5,488 bases of DNA, from assembly GCA_045612565.1 (NCBI GenBank), contig JAZKZG010000107.1, positions 1-5,488 on the forward strand, read 5' to 3'. This document shows positions 1 through 5,488 of the stretch, one piece after another. This stretch comes from RGIG9041 sp045612565 (lineage in GTDB: Bacteria > Bacillota > Clostridia > Oscillospirales > QAKW01). How positions within the stretch are numbered: the first letter of the stretch is position 1; each line of letters begins with the position of its first letter. Made by a program: the position numbers and the translations under genes. The notes below the pieces were generated by a model. That model had not been told where the DNA came from and searched no databases. It saw only the letters and a list, made by a program, of their open reading frames with translations.

Positions 1-32
1 TTTAAAATTTCTATAACAATTAGCCTGTTGCC

Positions 33-51
33 GTATACATATTTAGTATAC
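33..51. repeat. GTATAC-N7-GTATAC inverted repeat, candidate operator
   Basis: Two GTATAC hexamers at 33-38 and 46-51 are separated by 7 bases. GTATAC is its own reverse complement, so the pair is both an inverted and a direct repeat. The right half covers the -10 hexamer (45-50) of the leftward promoter and the left half falls near its predicted start site. This is a common place for a repressor site. The symmetry does not extend outside 33-51 and only the central pair inside the spacer is symmetric. The regulator is unknown, and an AT-rich chance palindrome is possible. Confidence 0.35.
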
Positions 52-73
52 ACTCCGTTTGTATTCTTGACAA
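45..73 (-). promoter_or_regulatory. Sigma-A-type promoter facing left, out of the window
   Basis: On the minus strand, a -35 TTGTCA (68-73; 5 of 6 match to TTGACA) is followed by a 17-base spacer and a -10 TATACT (45-50; 5 of 6 match to TATAAT). The predicted start is near position 38. It lies just beyond the ileS terminator, so it most likely starts an independent transcript for a minus-strand gene or RNA that begins left of the window. No ribosome binding site or convincing start codon for that gene is visible in positions 1-37. Confidence 0.55.
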
Positions 74-85
74 GTGATTTTTAAC

Positions 86-111
86 AAAAAAGCTCCCTCA
101 TAAGAGGGAGC
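86..111 (-). terminator. Rho-independent terminator of ileS
   Basis: An 8-bp perfect hairpin has arms at 92-99 and 104-111 (minus strand GCTCCCTC / GAGGGAGC) and a 4-base loop. On the minus strand it is followed by six T residues (91 to 86). It begins 11 bases after the ileS stop codon. On the plus strand the hairpin is followed only by a weak T-containing run, so it should work mainly for leftward transcription. Confidence 0.9.
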
Positions 112-122
112 CTATTTAAAAA

Positions 123-3100
123 TTATTTTTTTTGAACGCCAAGTTCAACGGTTTCGCCGTTTATATTCCACGATTTTGTATAGCCGCAAGGAGTTGCAAC
201 TGCGATGCTGTCTGCAAGTGTATCACCTGAAATATCAGATGCCTTTGCATTTACAACTTCAGCTATTTTGTCACTTCCCATAACTGTAATATCAATATGG
301 TCAGTAACATTAAAGCCTGCTTCTTTACGCATTGTCTGGATTTTTGAAATAAGTTCACGAACAAAGCCCTCGTCCTCGAGTTCTTTTGTAAGTGTCGTGT
401 CAAGAGCAACGGTTACGCCCTTATCCGAAAGTGTGAAGAAGCCCTCTTTTTGAACTGTATCAATAAGTAAGTCTTCCACAGTGAGAACTACTTCGTTGCC
501 GTCAAAGTTAAACTTGAGTGCGCCCTCGCTATCGAGAGTCTGTTTTGCCTGTGTGCCGTCAACATTTGCAAGAGCTTCACGGATTGCACCGAGGAACTTA
601 CCGTATTTAGGACCAACAGTTTTAAGCTGAGGCTTGAATGCATACGATACAAAGCCGTCAACATTATCAGTAAACTCAACGTTTTTAATATTAAGCTCGT
701 CTGCGATTATCTCAACATAAACATCATCAAGCGCTTTTTCTGCTTTTACAAACATAGTTGCAAGAGGCTGTCTGTTTTTGATGTTTGAACCGTTACGCGC
801 GGCACGTCCGAGAACAACGATTTCGAGAAGTTTTTCCATACTATACTCGAGATTTTTATCGATGTATTTTTCTTGAACTTCGGGGAAATCGCAAAGGTGA
901 ATACTTTCGGGCGCAGTCTTATCAACGTTGCAAACGATATTCTGATAGATATCCTCTGTCATAAACGGAATCATAGGCGCTGCAGCCTTAGCGGTTGTTA
1001 CAAGCGCTGTGTAAAGGGTCATATAAGCGGCAGTCTTATCGTCTGTTTCGCCCTGTACCCAATAACGCTCACGACCGCGGCGGACATACCAGTTTGAAAG
1101 TTCGTCAACAAAATCCTGAAGAGCACGTGCAGCCTCGGGAATTTTATAGTTTTCAAGGTTTTTGTCAACCTCTCCCACCATTGTATTAAGACGTGAAAGC
1201 AGCCACTTATCCATTACGGTGAGTTTGCAATCGTCAAGGTTATATTTTGTGGGATCGAATTTATCTATGTTTGCATAGAGAACATAGAAAGCATAAGTGT
1301 TAAAGAGTGTACCCATAAACTTACGCTGACCTTCGACAACCGTCTTACCGTAGAATCTGTTGGGAAGCCAAGGTGCTGAGTTTGTATAGAAATACCAACG
1401 GATAGCGTCTGCACCATAGGTTTCAAGCGCTTCAAACGGATCAACAGCGTTACCCTTTGATTTTGACATCTTCTGACCGTTTTCATCCTGAACGTGACCG
1501 AGAACGATTACGTTTTTGAATGGAGCTTTATCGAAAATAAGTGTTGAAATAGCAAGAAGCGAATAGAACCAACCACGTGTCTGATCAACAGCTTCTGAAA
1601 TAAAGTCTGCGGGGAATTGTGACTCAAAAAGTTCCTTGTTTTCAAATGGATAATGATGTTGTGCAAACGGCATTGAGCCAGAGTCGAACCAACAGTCGAT
1701 AACCTCGGGAACGCGCTTCATCTGTTTTTGGCAGTGGGGGCACTTGATTGTTACAGCATCAATGAAAGGACGGTGAAGTTCAATATCATCAGGACAGTTA
1801 TCTGACATTGATTTAAGTTCCTCAATACTGCCGATTGCGTGACGATGACCACACTCACATTCCCAGATATTTAGAGGCGTACCCCAGTATCTGTTACGAG
1901 AGATACCCCAGTCCTGAACGTTTTCAAGCCAGTCACCGAAACGGCCCTTACCGATGCTTTCGGGAATCCAGTTGATTGTGTTATTGTTTTTAATAAGATC
2001 GTCGCGAACATCGGTCATTCTGATAAACCATGACTCTCTTGCATAGTAGATAAGAGGAGTGTCACAGCGCCAACAGAACGGGTAGTCATGTTCGAACTTG
2101 GGAGCGTCAAAAAGAAGCCCTGCTTTGTCAAGATCAACAAGGACCTTGGGATCGGCATCCTTTACAAAAAGACCTGCATATGGAGTTTCTTCAGTGAGTT
2201 CACCCTTTCCGTCAACAAACTGAACGAAAGGCAGGTCATATTTTCTGCCAACATTAGCGTCATCTTCACCAAATGCGGGAGCAATGTGAACAATACCTGT
2301 ACCATCGCCTGTTGTAACATAGTTATCACAAGTGATAAAGTGAGCTTTTTTGTTCTGCTTTTCGCAAACGGGTTTTACAAAATCGAAAAGCGGCTCATAT
2401 TCTTTGTACTCAAGGTCACAACCAATGTATGTTTCAACAACTTCGTAAGCGGGAGTATCATCAGTTGCGAGTTTTGAAAGAACTGTGTCAGCAAGAGCTG
2501 CTGCGAGGTAATATACAAAACCGTCTGCTGCTTTTACCTTAACATATTCAACATCGGGGTTTACACAAAGAGCAGTGTTACTGGGAAGTGTCCACGGGGT
2601 TGTGGTCCAAGCAAGGAAATATGCATCCTCACCAATTACTTTAAAGCGGACAACTGCCGAGCGCTCTTTTACGTTTTTATAGCCCTGTGCTACCTCGTGT
2701 GACGAAAGCGGAGTTCCGCAACGAGGGCAATAAGGTACGATTTTGAAGCCTTTATAAAGAAGACCCTTATCAAAAATCTTTTTGAGAGCCCACCACTCCG
2801 ACTCAATAAAGTCGTTATGGTATGTAACATAAGGGTTTTCCATATCAGCCCAAAAGCCGACAGTACGCGAAAAGTCCTCCCACATACTCTTATATTTCCA
2901 AACGCTTTCTTTACAGTATGAAATGAACGGCTCAAGACCGTACTGCTCGATTTGTTCTTTACCATCAAGACCGAGCATCTTTTCAACCTCGAGTTCAACA
3001 GGAAGGCCATGGGTATCCCAGCCAGCCTTACGCGGTACCATGTAGCCTTTCATTGTACGGTAACGCGGAATCATATCCTTTATAACACGTGTTAAAACGT

Positions 3101-3272
3101 GGCCGATGTGCGGCTTGCCGTTTGCAGTAGGCGGACCATCATAAAACACATACGGCTCTGCCTTTGATTTTGAATTGATACTTTTGCCGAAAATATCTTT
3201 TTCGACCCAGAATTTTTCGATTTTTTTCTCTCGGTCAACAAAATTCATATTTGTCGGAACTTCGTTGTACAT
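123..3272 (-). CDS. ileS: Isoleucyl-tRNA synthetase, type 2 (IleS2-like), complete
   Basis: This cytoplasmic class I synthetase charges tRNA-Ile with isoleucine using ATP and edits mischarged valine. The 1049-residue protein has the HIGH motif at 55-58 and KMSKS at 601-605. The CP1 editing domain spans roughly 190-400, with AWTTTPWTLPSN at 221-232 and a GTGIVHIAP segment near 324-332. WFDSG is at 528-532. Two zinc sites can be inferred: C182/C185 with C400/C403, and C472/C474 with C511/C514. The anticodon-binding region follows at about 685-840, then a long C-terminal domain. The length and segments such as GPPTANG, RKAGWDTHGLPVELEVEK and YCPRCGTPLSSHEVA match the Thermus/eukaryote-like type 2 class, not the roughly 930-residue type 1 enzymes such as E. 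coli IleS. The ATG at 3272 is supported by a GGAGG (3279-3283) 6 bases upstream; Met9 is a less likely start. A T-box leader precedes the gene and an intrinsic terminator follows. No frameshift or missing key motif was seen. Confidence 0.98.
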   Translation of the reverse strand: MYNEVPTNMNFVDREKKIEKFWVEKDIFGKSINSKSKAEPYVFYDGPPTANGKPHIGHVLTRVIKDMIPRYRTMKGYMVPRKAGWDTHGLPVELEVEKMLGLDGKEQIEQYGLEPFISYCKESVWKYKSMWEDFSRTVGFWADMENPYVTYHNDFIESEWWALKKIFDKGLLYKGFKIVPYCPRCGTPLSSHEVAQGYKNVKERSAVVRFKVIGEDAYFLAWTTTPWTLPSNTALCVNPDVEYVKVKAADGFVYYLAAALADTVLSKLATDDTPAYEVVETYIGCDLEYKEYEPLFDFVKPVCEKQNKKAHFITCDNYVTTGDGTGIVHIAPAFGEDDANVGRKYDLPFVQFVDGKGELTEETPYAGLFVKDADPKVLVDLDKAGLLFDAPKFEHDYPFCWRCDTPLIYYARESWFIRMTDVRDDLIKNNNTINWIPESIGKGRFGDWLENVQDWGISRNRYWGTPLNIWECECGHRHAIGSIEELKSMSDNCPDDIELHRPFIDAVTIKCPHCQKQMKRVPEVIDCWFDSGSMPFAQHHYPFENKELFESQFPADFISEAVDQTRGWFYSLLAISTLIFDKAPFKNVIVLGHVQDENGQKMSKSKGNAVDPFEALETYGADAIRWYFYTNSAPWLPNRFYGKTVVEGQRKFMGTLFNTYAFYVLYANIDKFDPTKYNLDDCKLTVMDKWLLSRLNTMVGEVDKNLENYKIPEAARALQDFVDELSNWYVRRGRERYWVQGETDDKTAAYMTLYTALVTTAKAAAPMIPFMTEDIYQNIVCNVDKTAPESIHLCDFPEVQEKYIDKNLEYSMEKLLEIVVLGRAARNGSNIKNRQPLATMFVKAEKALDDVYVEIIADELNIKNVEFTDNVDGFVSYAFKPQLKTVGPKYGKFLGAIREALANVDGTQAKQTLDSEGALKFNFDGNEVVLTVEDLLIDTVQKEGFFTLSDKGVTVALDTTLTKELEDEGFVRELISKIQTMRKEAGFNVTDHIDITVMGSDKIAEVVNAKASDISGDTLADSIAVATPCGYTKSWNINGETVELGVQKK

Positions 3273-3278
3273 ATTCTA

Positions 3279-3283
3279 CCTCC
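3279..3283 (-). promoter_or_regulatory. ileS ribosome binding site
   Basis: A perfect GGAGG on the minus strand sits 6 bases before the ATG at 3272. It fixes the start at MYNEVP rather than at Met9. It lies immediately after the T tract of the leader terminator, so translation initiation is only possible on transcripts that read through. Confidence 0.85.
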
Positions 3284-3320
3284 AAAAAAATAAAGCTGTT
3301 ATCCATAACAGGACAACAGC
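3284..3320 (-). terminator. T-box regulated intrinsic terminator
   Basis: A 10-bp hairpin has arms at 3311-3320 and 3295-3304 (minus strand GCTGTTGTCC / GGATAACAGC, one G-U pair) and a 6-base loop. It is followed by TTTATTTTTTT (3294-3284). It sits directly before the ileS ribosome binding site and is the default OFF fold of the T-box leader. It may also be the first terminator met by spoVA transcripts arriving from upstream. Confidence 0.9.
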
Positions 3321-3341
3321 AAAAATTGTAAACCACCTATT
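3305..3341 (-). promoter_or_regulatory. T-box antiterminator
   Basis: On the minus strand, AATAGG (3341-3336) can pair with CCTGTT (3312-3307), including one G-U pair, and ACAA can pair with TTGT. The TGGT-containing bulge lies between the two helices on the 5' side. The 3' arm re-uses bases of the left arm and loop of the terminator hairpin, so the two folds exclude each other, as known for T-box leaders. The bulge departs from the canonical UGGNACC after its first four bases. Confidence 0.75.
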
Positions 3342-3531
3342 ACAGCACACTGACATGCACCATTCGGATAACGGCGAATAACCCGGCAAGATTTACTGCA
3401 ATTTTCAATCCGCAACTTAGGAGTGATTTTCACACAGACGCTATATGTACGGGGCTTACACCCTCCCCCGCTCGCTTAGACTTTTGCAATCAGGCTACTG
3501 TCTCCATCACAGTCTTTCTCATATTAAAAAT

Positions 3532-3560
3532 ATATTAACATAAAGTTTTTTAAATTTCAA
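3532..3560 (-). promoter_or_regulatory. Probable sigma-A promoter of the ileS T-box leader
   Basis: On the minus strand, TTGAAA (3560-3555) is followed by a 17-base A/T-rich spacer and TAATAT (3537-3532; 4 of 6 consensus). The predicted start near 3525 is about 20 nt ahead of Stem I, as expected for a T-box transcript. The -35 lies only 5 bases after the spoVAE stop codon. The -10 is imperfect, and other A/T-rich hexamers nearby could serve. Confidence 0.55.
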
Positions 3561-3565
3561 GTGTA

Positions 3566-3919
3566 TTATTTCATTTTTGAGTTAAACAGTACAGAAAAGA
3601 TATATCCAAATAGAATTGCAGCAGTAATTCCGCCTGCGGTGGCTTTGAGACCGCCAACAAATATACCTAAAAAGCCCATTTCTTTTATTGCTGCTTCAAC
3701 ACCTTTTGCAAGTGAATAGCCAAAGCCTGTGATGGGGACTGTTGCACCCGCGCCTGCAAACTTAACAAGTGGCTCATAAAGATCAACGCCTGTAAACACA
3801 ACACCAAGCACTACAAAAAGCACTACAATTCTTGCAGGTGTGAGTTTGGTTTTATCAATTAAAATCTGACCGATAGTGCAGATAATTCCGCCAATAATAA
3901 ATGTATATAAATATTCCAT
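3566..3919 (-). CDS. spoVAE: Stage V sporulation protein AE (SpoVAE/SpoVAEb)
   Basis: This is a small integral membrane protein of the SpoVA channel, which moves dipicolinic acid (with Ca2+) across the inner forespore membrane during sporulation and out at germination. The 117 residues match the usual length of the SpoVAE/SpoVAEb family. Hydrophobic segments lie near 4-21, 29-46, 56-72 and 82-112, with a conserved-looking GAGATVPITGFGYSLAKG stretch at 56-73 and a GGLKATAGG turn at 89-97. There is no cleavable signal peptide and the C-terminus is basic (NSKMK). The ATG overlaps the spoVAD stop by one base (TAATG), and an AAGGAG lies 9 bases upstream (AGGAG at 3929-3933), indicating translational coupling. 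It is the last gene of the unit and no terminator separates it from the ileS promoter. Identification rests on recognition of the family and the adjacent spoVAD. Confidence 0.93.
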   Translation of the reverse strand: MEYLYTFIIGGIICTIGQILIDKTKLTPARIVVLFVVLGVVFTGVDLYEPLVKFAGAGATVPITGFGYSLAKGVEAAIKEMGFLGIFVGGLKATAGGITAAILFGYIFSVLFNSKMK

Positions 3920-4929
3920 TAAGAATCACTCCTTAAATACATAAGATGTGCAACACCGGGGATGCTTTCTCCTTGCATTGATGCAGTAGGGCTCATAAGA
4001 GCGCCTGTTGACATAAACAATACATTTTTCAGTTCACCTGTGTTTAATTTTGGTAAAACATAACCCGTGAGAATCGCTCCACTGCAACCACATCCTGACC
4101 CGCCCGCATGTGTATCCTGTGTTTTATTATCAAATATCATAAGTCCGCAGTCATTATACTGTTTTTTTATGTTATAACCCTGTTCAGCTGTCATATCGAT
4201 TAAAATTGAACTGCCGACTGCTCCCAAGTCACCTGTTAAAATCAAATCGTATTCATCGGGGTATGTCCCTGTATCACTAAAAAATCTACACAAAGTATCG
4301 CAGGCAGATGGTGCCATTGCCGCACCCATATTGTTTGCATCGGACACAAGGTAATCAATTACACTGCCGATTGTTATACTGTCAATATATACTTTACTGT
4401 GCTTTGTACCAACAATTACCGATGCACCTGCTGTTACTGTCCGTTGTGCCGACGGAGTTCGCTGACCGCCATATTCAAGAGGCTGTCTGAACTGACGCTC
4501 TGCTGTACAAAAATGTGACGATGTTATTCCTGCGGCATACTGTGAGAATCCGCTTTCTATAGAAAGAGACGCAACAATTGTAGACAGAGTCATCGTCGAG
4601 CAAGCACCGAAAAGACCAATATATGGCACACCCGAGTCACGTACACTGTAGCACGATGACATACATTGATTTAAAAGATCGCCCGATGCAATAACATCAA
4701 GCTCAGTCTTTTTTAAAAGTGATTTCTGAAGTGCAAGGTCAAGAGCGGTCTTTTGCAGTTTGGTCTCAGCCTTTTCATAGGTCTTTTCGCCAAAATACTC
4801 GTCGTTTACAATCATATCAAAGTATTTTGACATTGGTCCCTCACCCTCGAACTTACCGACTACATTTGCATAACTTATAATATTTATACGTTTATCAAAT
4901 TTTAGTGTATGTCCTGTTTTTTTACCCAT
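3919..4929 (-). CDS. spoVAD: Stage V sporulation protein AD (SpoVAD), DPA-binding
   Basis: SpoVAD is a soluble, thiolase-fold protein on the forespore side of the SpoVA complex that binds dipicolinic acid and is needed for its uptake into the spore. The 336-residue length fits the family. A thiolase/KAS III-like nucleophile-region motif, GLFGACSTM, places a cysteine at 110. Other family-like segments are SHFCTAERQFRQPLEYGG (138-155), RTVTAGASVIV (163-173), LTGDLGAVGS (231-240) and DTHAGGSGCGCSG (272-284), whose His274 may line the pocket. There is no signal peptide or membrane segment. The start is supported by TTGGAG (4938-4943) 8 bases upstream. It forms a two-gene unit with spoVAE. The unusual feature is that spoVAC, normally directly upstream in Bacillus and clostridia, is absent; a divergent gene lies there instead. 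Late sporulation (sigma-G) control is expected, but I could not find a convincing sigma-G promoter. Confidence 0.96.
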   Translation of the reverse strand: MGKKTGHTLKFDKRINIISYANVVGKFEGEGPMSKYFDMIVNDEYFGEKTYEKAETKLQKTALDLALQKSLLKKTELDVIASGDLLNQCMSSCYSVRDSGVPYIGLFGACSTMTLSTIVASLSIESGFSQYAAGITSSHFCTAERQFRQPLEYGGQRTPSAQRTVTAGASVIVGTKHSKVYIDSITIGSVIDYLVSDANNMGAAMAPSACDTLCRFFSDTGTYPDEYDLILTGDLGAVGSSILIDMTAEQGYNIKKQYNDCGLMIFDNKTQDTHAGGSGCGCSGAILTGYVLPKLNTGELKNVLFMSTGALMSPTASMQGESIPGVAHLMYLRSDS

Positions 4930-5072
4930 TATTTTTTCTCCAACAAGTTTTTATATTATTTTTCCCTATATCATAAAAAAATACATTCAAAACAAAAAAT
5001 GTCTTATTTAGTTATTGAGTGATTTATTTTGCTGTGTTATAATTTTTTAAAATTTGATTGGAGATAATTTTT
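4930..5072. other. Divergent intergenic region, spoVAD / sialidase-like gene
   Basis: This 143-base, very A/T-rich spacer holds the start signals of two divergent genes: the spoVAD ribosome binding site (4938-4943), and the promoter and ribosome binding site of the rightward gene. On the minus strand I looked for sigma-G/F-type elements (GNATR-like -35, CATNNTA-like -10). I found only fragments, such as TATGATA at 4975-4969 and GAATG at 4988-4984, at wrong spacing to each other. The spoVAD promoter is therefore unassigned. Confidence 0.6.
5015..5043 (+). promoter_or_regulatory. Extended -10 sigma-A promoter of sialidase-like gene
   Basis: TTGAGT (5015-5020) is followed by a 17-base spacer and a perfect TATAAT (5038-5043) preceded by TGT, giving an extended -10 (TGTTATAAT). 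The start is predicted near 5050, leaving a leader of about 20 bases before the ATG at 5073. No operator-like repeat is obvious around it. Confidence 0.75.
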
Positions 5073-5488
5073 ATGAAAACATTATGGTCATCAATAATAT
5101 ACGAAAATCCGCTACCGCAGTTATGCAGTCGTCAGAGTGCGTTTCCGTGGCTTTGTGAGTGTAAAAACGGAACAATACTTGCTTCTCACGCAATCGGTCA
5201 GGCTTTTGAAAGTGTTGACGGCGCAACATACATTTCCAAAAGTACCGATGGCGGTAAAACCTGGAGTGAACCACGCGCTATGTTTGACAAAAGCGATCTT
5301 ACACCTAAAATTACAGATTACTGCAAAATAACAACACTTCCGGATGGCAAAATCGGTGCTATCGGTTATGCTTATATACGCGAAGACGAAAGCTTACCGC
5401 TTGGCAATCCCGAGACAGGCGGATTACTTGACGATTTTGTATATTTTACAACATCAAATGATAATGGAGACAGCTGGACACCAATGCA
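5073..5488 (+). CDS. Sialidase-like (BNR/Asp-box) beta-propeller protein, 3' end cut by window
   Basis: The frame is open from ATG 5073 to the last base (138 codons plus 2 bases), so only the N-terminal part is seen. TTGGAG (5058-5063), 9 bases upstream, supports the start. Two Asp-box motifs are clear: STDGGKTW at 57-64 and SNDNGDSW at 128-135, both fitting SxDxGx(T/S)W. These mark a sialidase-type six-bladed propeller. FPWLCECKNGTILASHA (24-40) resembles the first blade after the FRIP motif of bacterial sialidases. The position expected to hold the catalytic Arg of (F/Y)RIP is Ala (SAFPWL); an Arg occurs earlier, at 20. There is no signal peptide or membrane segment, so a cytoplasmic protein is likely. 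It may act on imported sugars or another ligand. True sialidase activity is doubtful from this part, and the remaining catalytic residues lie outside the window. Confidence 0.88.
   Translation, partial: MKTLWSSIIYENPLPQLCSRQSAFPWLCECKNGTILASHAIGQAFESVDGATYISKSTDGGKTWSEPRAMFDKSDLTPKITDYCKITTLPDGKIGAIGYAYIREDESLPLGNPETGGLLDDFVYFTTSNDNGDSWTPM

Larger units (their letters stand above)
3284..3525 (-). ncRNA. T-box riboswitch leader of ileS (tRNA-Ile responsive)
   Basis: The leader reads minus strand and is about 240 nt long. Stem I starts with GGAG (3505-3502) and a loop-E-like ACAGTA (3501-3496). GGAG pairs with CTCC (3423-3420) across the specifier loop. The specifier reads ATC (3427-3425), an Ile codon, followed by the usual A. 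The distal Stem I element is recognisable: AAGCGAG (3477-3471), then a CGGGG/CCCCG stem (3470-3450) closing a GAGGGTGTAAG loop. A small hairpin at 3362-3379 (ATTCG/CGAAT) lies in the linker. The T-box core is AGGTGGTTTACA (3338-3327), with bulge TGGT (3335-3332) complementary to ACCA, the tRNA 3' end with discriminator A. Uncharged tRNA-Ile is expected to stabilise the antiterminator and allow ileS transcription. The 5' boundary is inferred from the promoter. Confidence 0.92.

Noticed and set aside
67..72. Plus-strand TTGACA-like -35 hexamer.
   Set aside because: No -10 hexamer lies 16-18 bases downstream. That position falls in the ileS terminator hairpin and the strand then runs antisense to ileS.
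1..84. Open plus-strand frame of 27 codons ending in TAA at 82-84, which could be the tail of a convergent gene.
   Set aside because: A stretch this short is easily open by chance in A/T-rich DNA. The peptide shows no recognisable motif, and the same bases hold a strong minus-strand promoter.
2088..2477. Plus-strand 129-residue open frame inside ileS.
   Set aside because: It is antisense to the CP1 region of an intact ileS, has no ribosome binding site of note and has no family resemblance. It is a shadow frame.
2690..3010. Minus-strand 106-residue open frame overlapping ileS in another frame.
   Set aside because: It lies wholly within the well-supported ileS coding frame and shows no independent start signals or motif.
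3175..3381. Plus-strand 68-residue open frame crossing the ileS start and the T-box leader.
   Set aside because: It runs antisense through a structured RNA leader and the N-terminus of ileS. Both are better explained by their own features.
3284..3565. Possible small gene or regulatory system other than a T-box between ileS and spoVAE.
   Set aside because: The specifier, the TGGT bulge, the distal Stem I loop and the alternative hairpins account for most of this stretch as a T-box leader, with a promoter in the remainder.
5071..5331. Open frames of 64-67 codons on both strands overlapping the start of the sialidase-like gene.
   Set aside because: They are out of frame with the real gene, which has an RBS, a promoter and two Asp-box motifs and runs off the window end.

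Overview
The window looks like the chromosome of an AT-rich, endospore-forming Firmicute, probably a gut-type clostridium. The evidence is the spoVA genes, a T-box leader on an aminoacyl-tRNA synthetase gene, strong AGGAGG-type ribosome binding sites and A/T-rich spacers. No mobile element, rRNA, tRNA or CRISPR array was seen. I found no clearly undescribed system. The notable points are regulatory and contextual.

Layout from left to right. Positions 1-85 are intergenic and hold a good sigma-A-type promoter pointing left out of the window, with a GTATAC-N7-GTATAC inverted repeat over its -10 and start site. Positions 86-111 are the intrinsic terminator of ileS. Positions 123-3272 (minus) encode a complete 1049-residue isoleucyl-tRNA synthetase of the long, eukaryote-like type 2 class. 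Positions 3284 to about 3525 (minus) are its T-box riboswitch. It has an AUC (Ile) specifier, a UGGU bulge matching the ACCA end of tRNA-Ile, and mutually exclusive antiterminator and terminator hairpins. A promoter lies at 3532-3560.

Positions 3566-4929 (minus) carry spoVAD and spoVAE. They overlap in TAATG and encode parts of the forespore channel that loads dipicolinic acid (DPA) into spores. spoVAC, the usual upstream partner, is not next to them. No terminator lies between spoVAE and the ileS promoter, so spoVA transcripts may run into the T-box leader. Positions 4930-5072 are a divergent intergenic region with a strong extended -10 promoter to the right. It drives a plus-strand gene that begins at 5073 and is cut by the window end. 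That gene encodes a sialidase-like (BNR/Asp-box) beta-propeller protein without a signal peptide.

Functionally, ileS is a housekeeping gene controlled by uncharged tRNA-Ile, spoVAD-spoVAE belong to late sporulation, and the sialidase-like gene is an independent divergent unit. They appear to be neighbours rather than one pathway.
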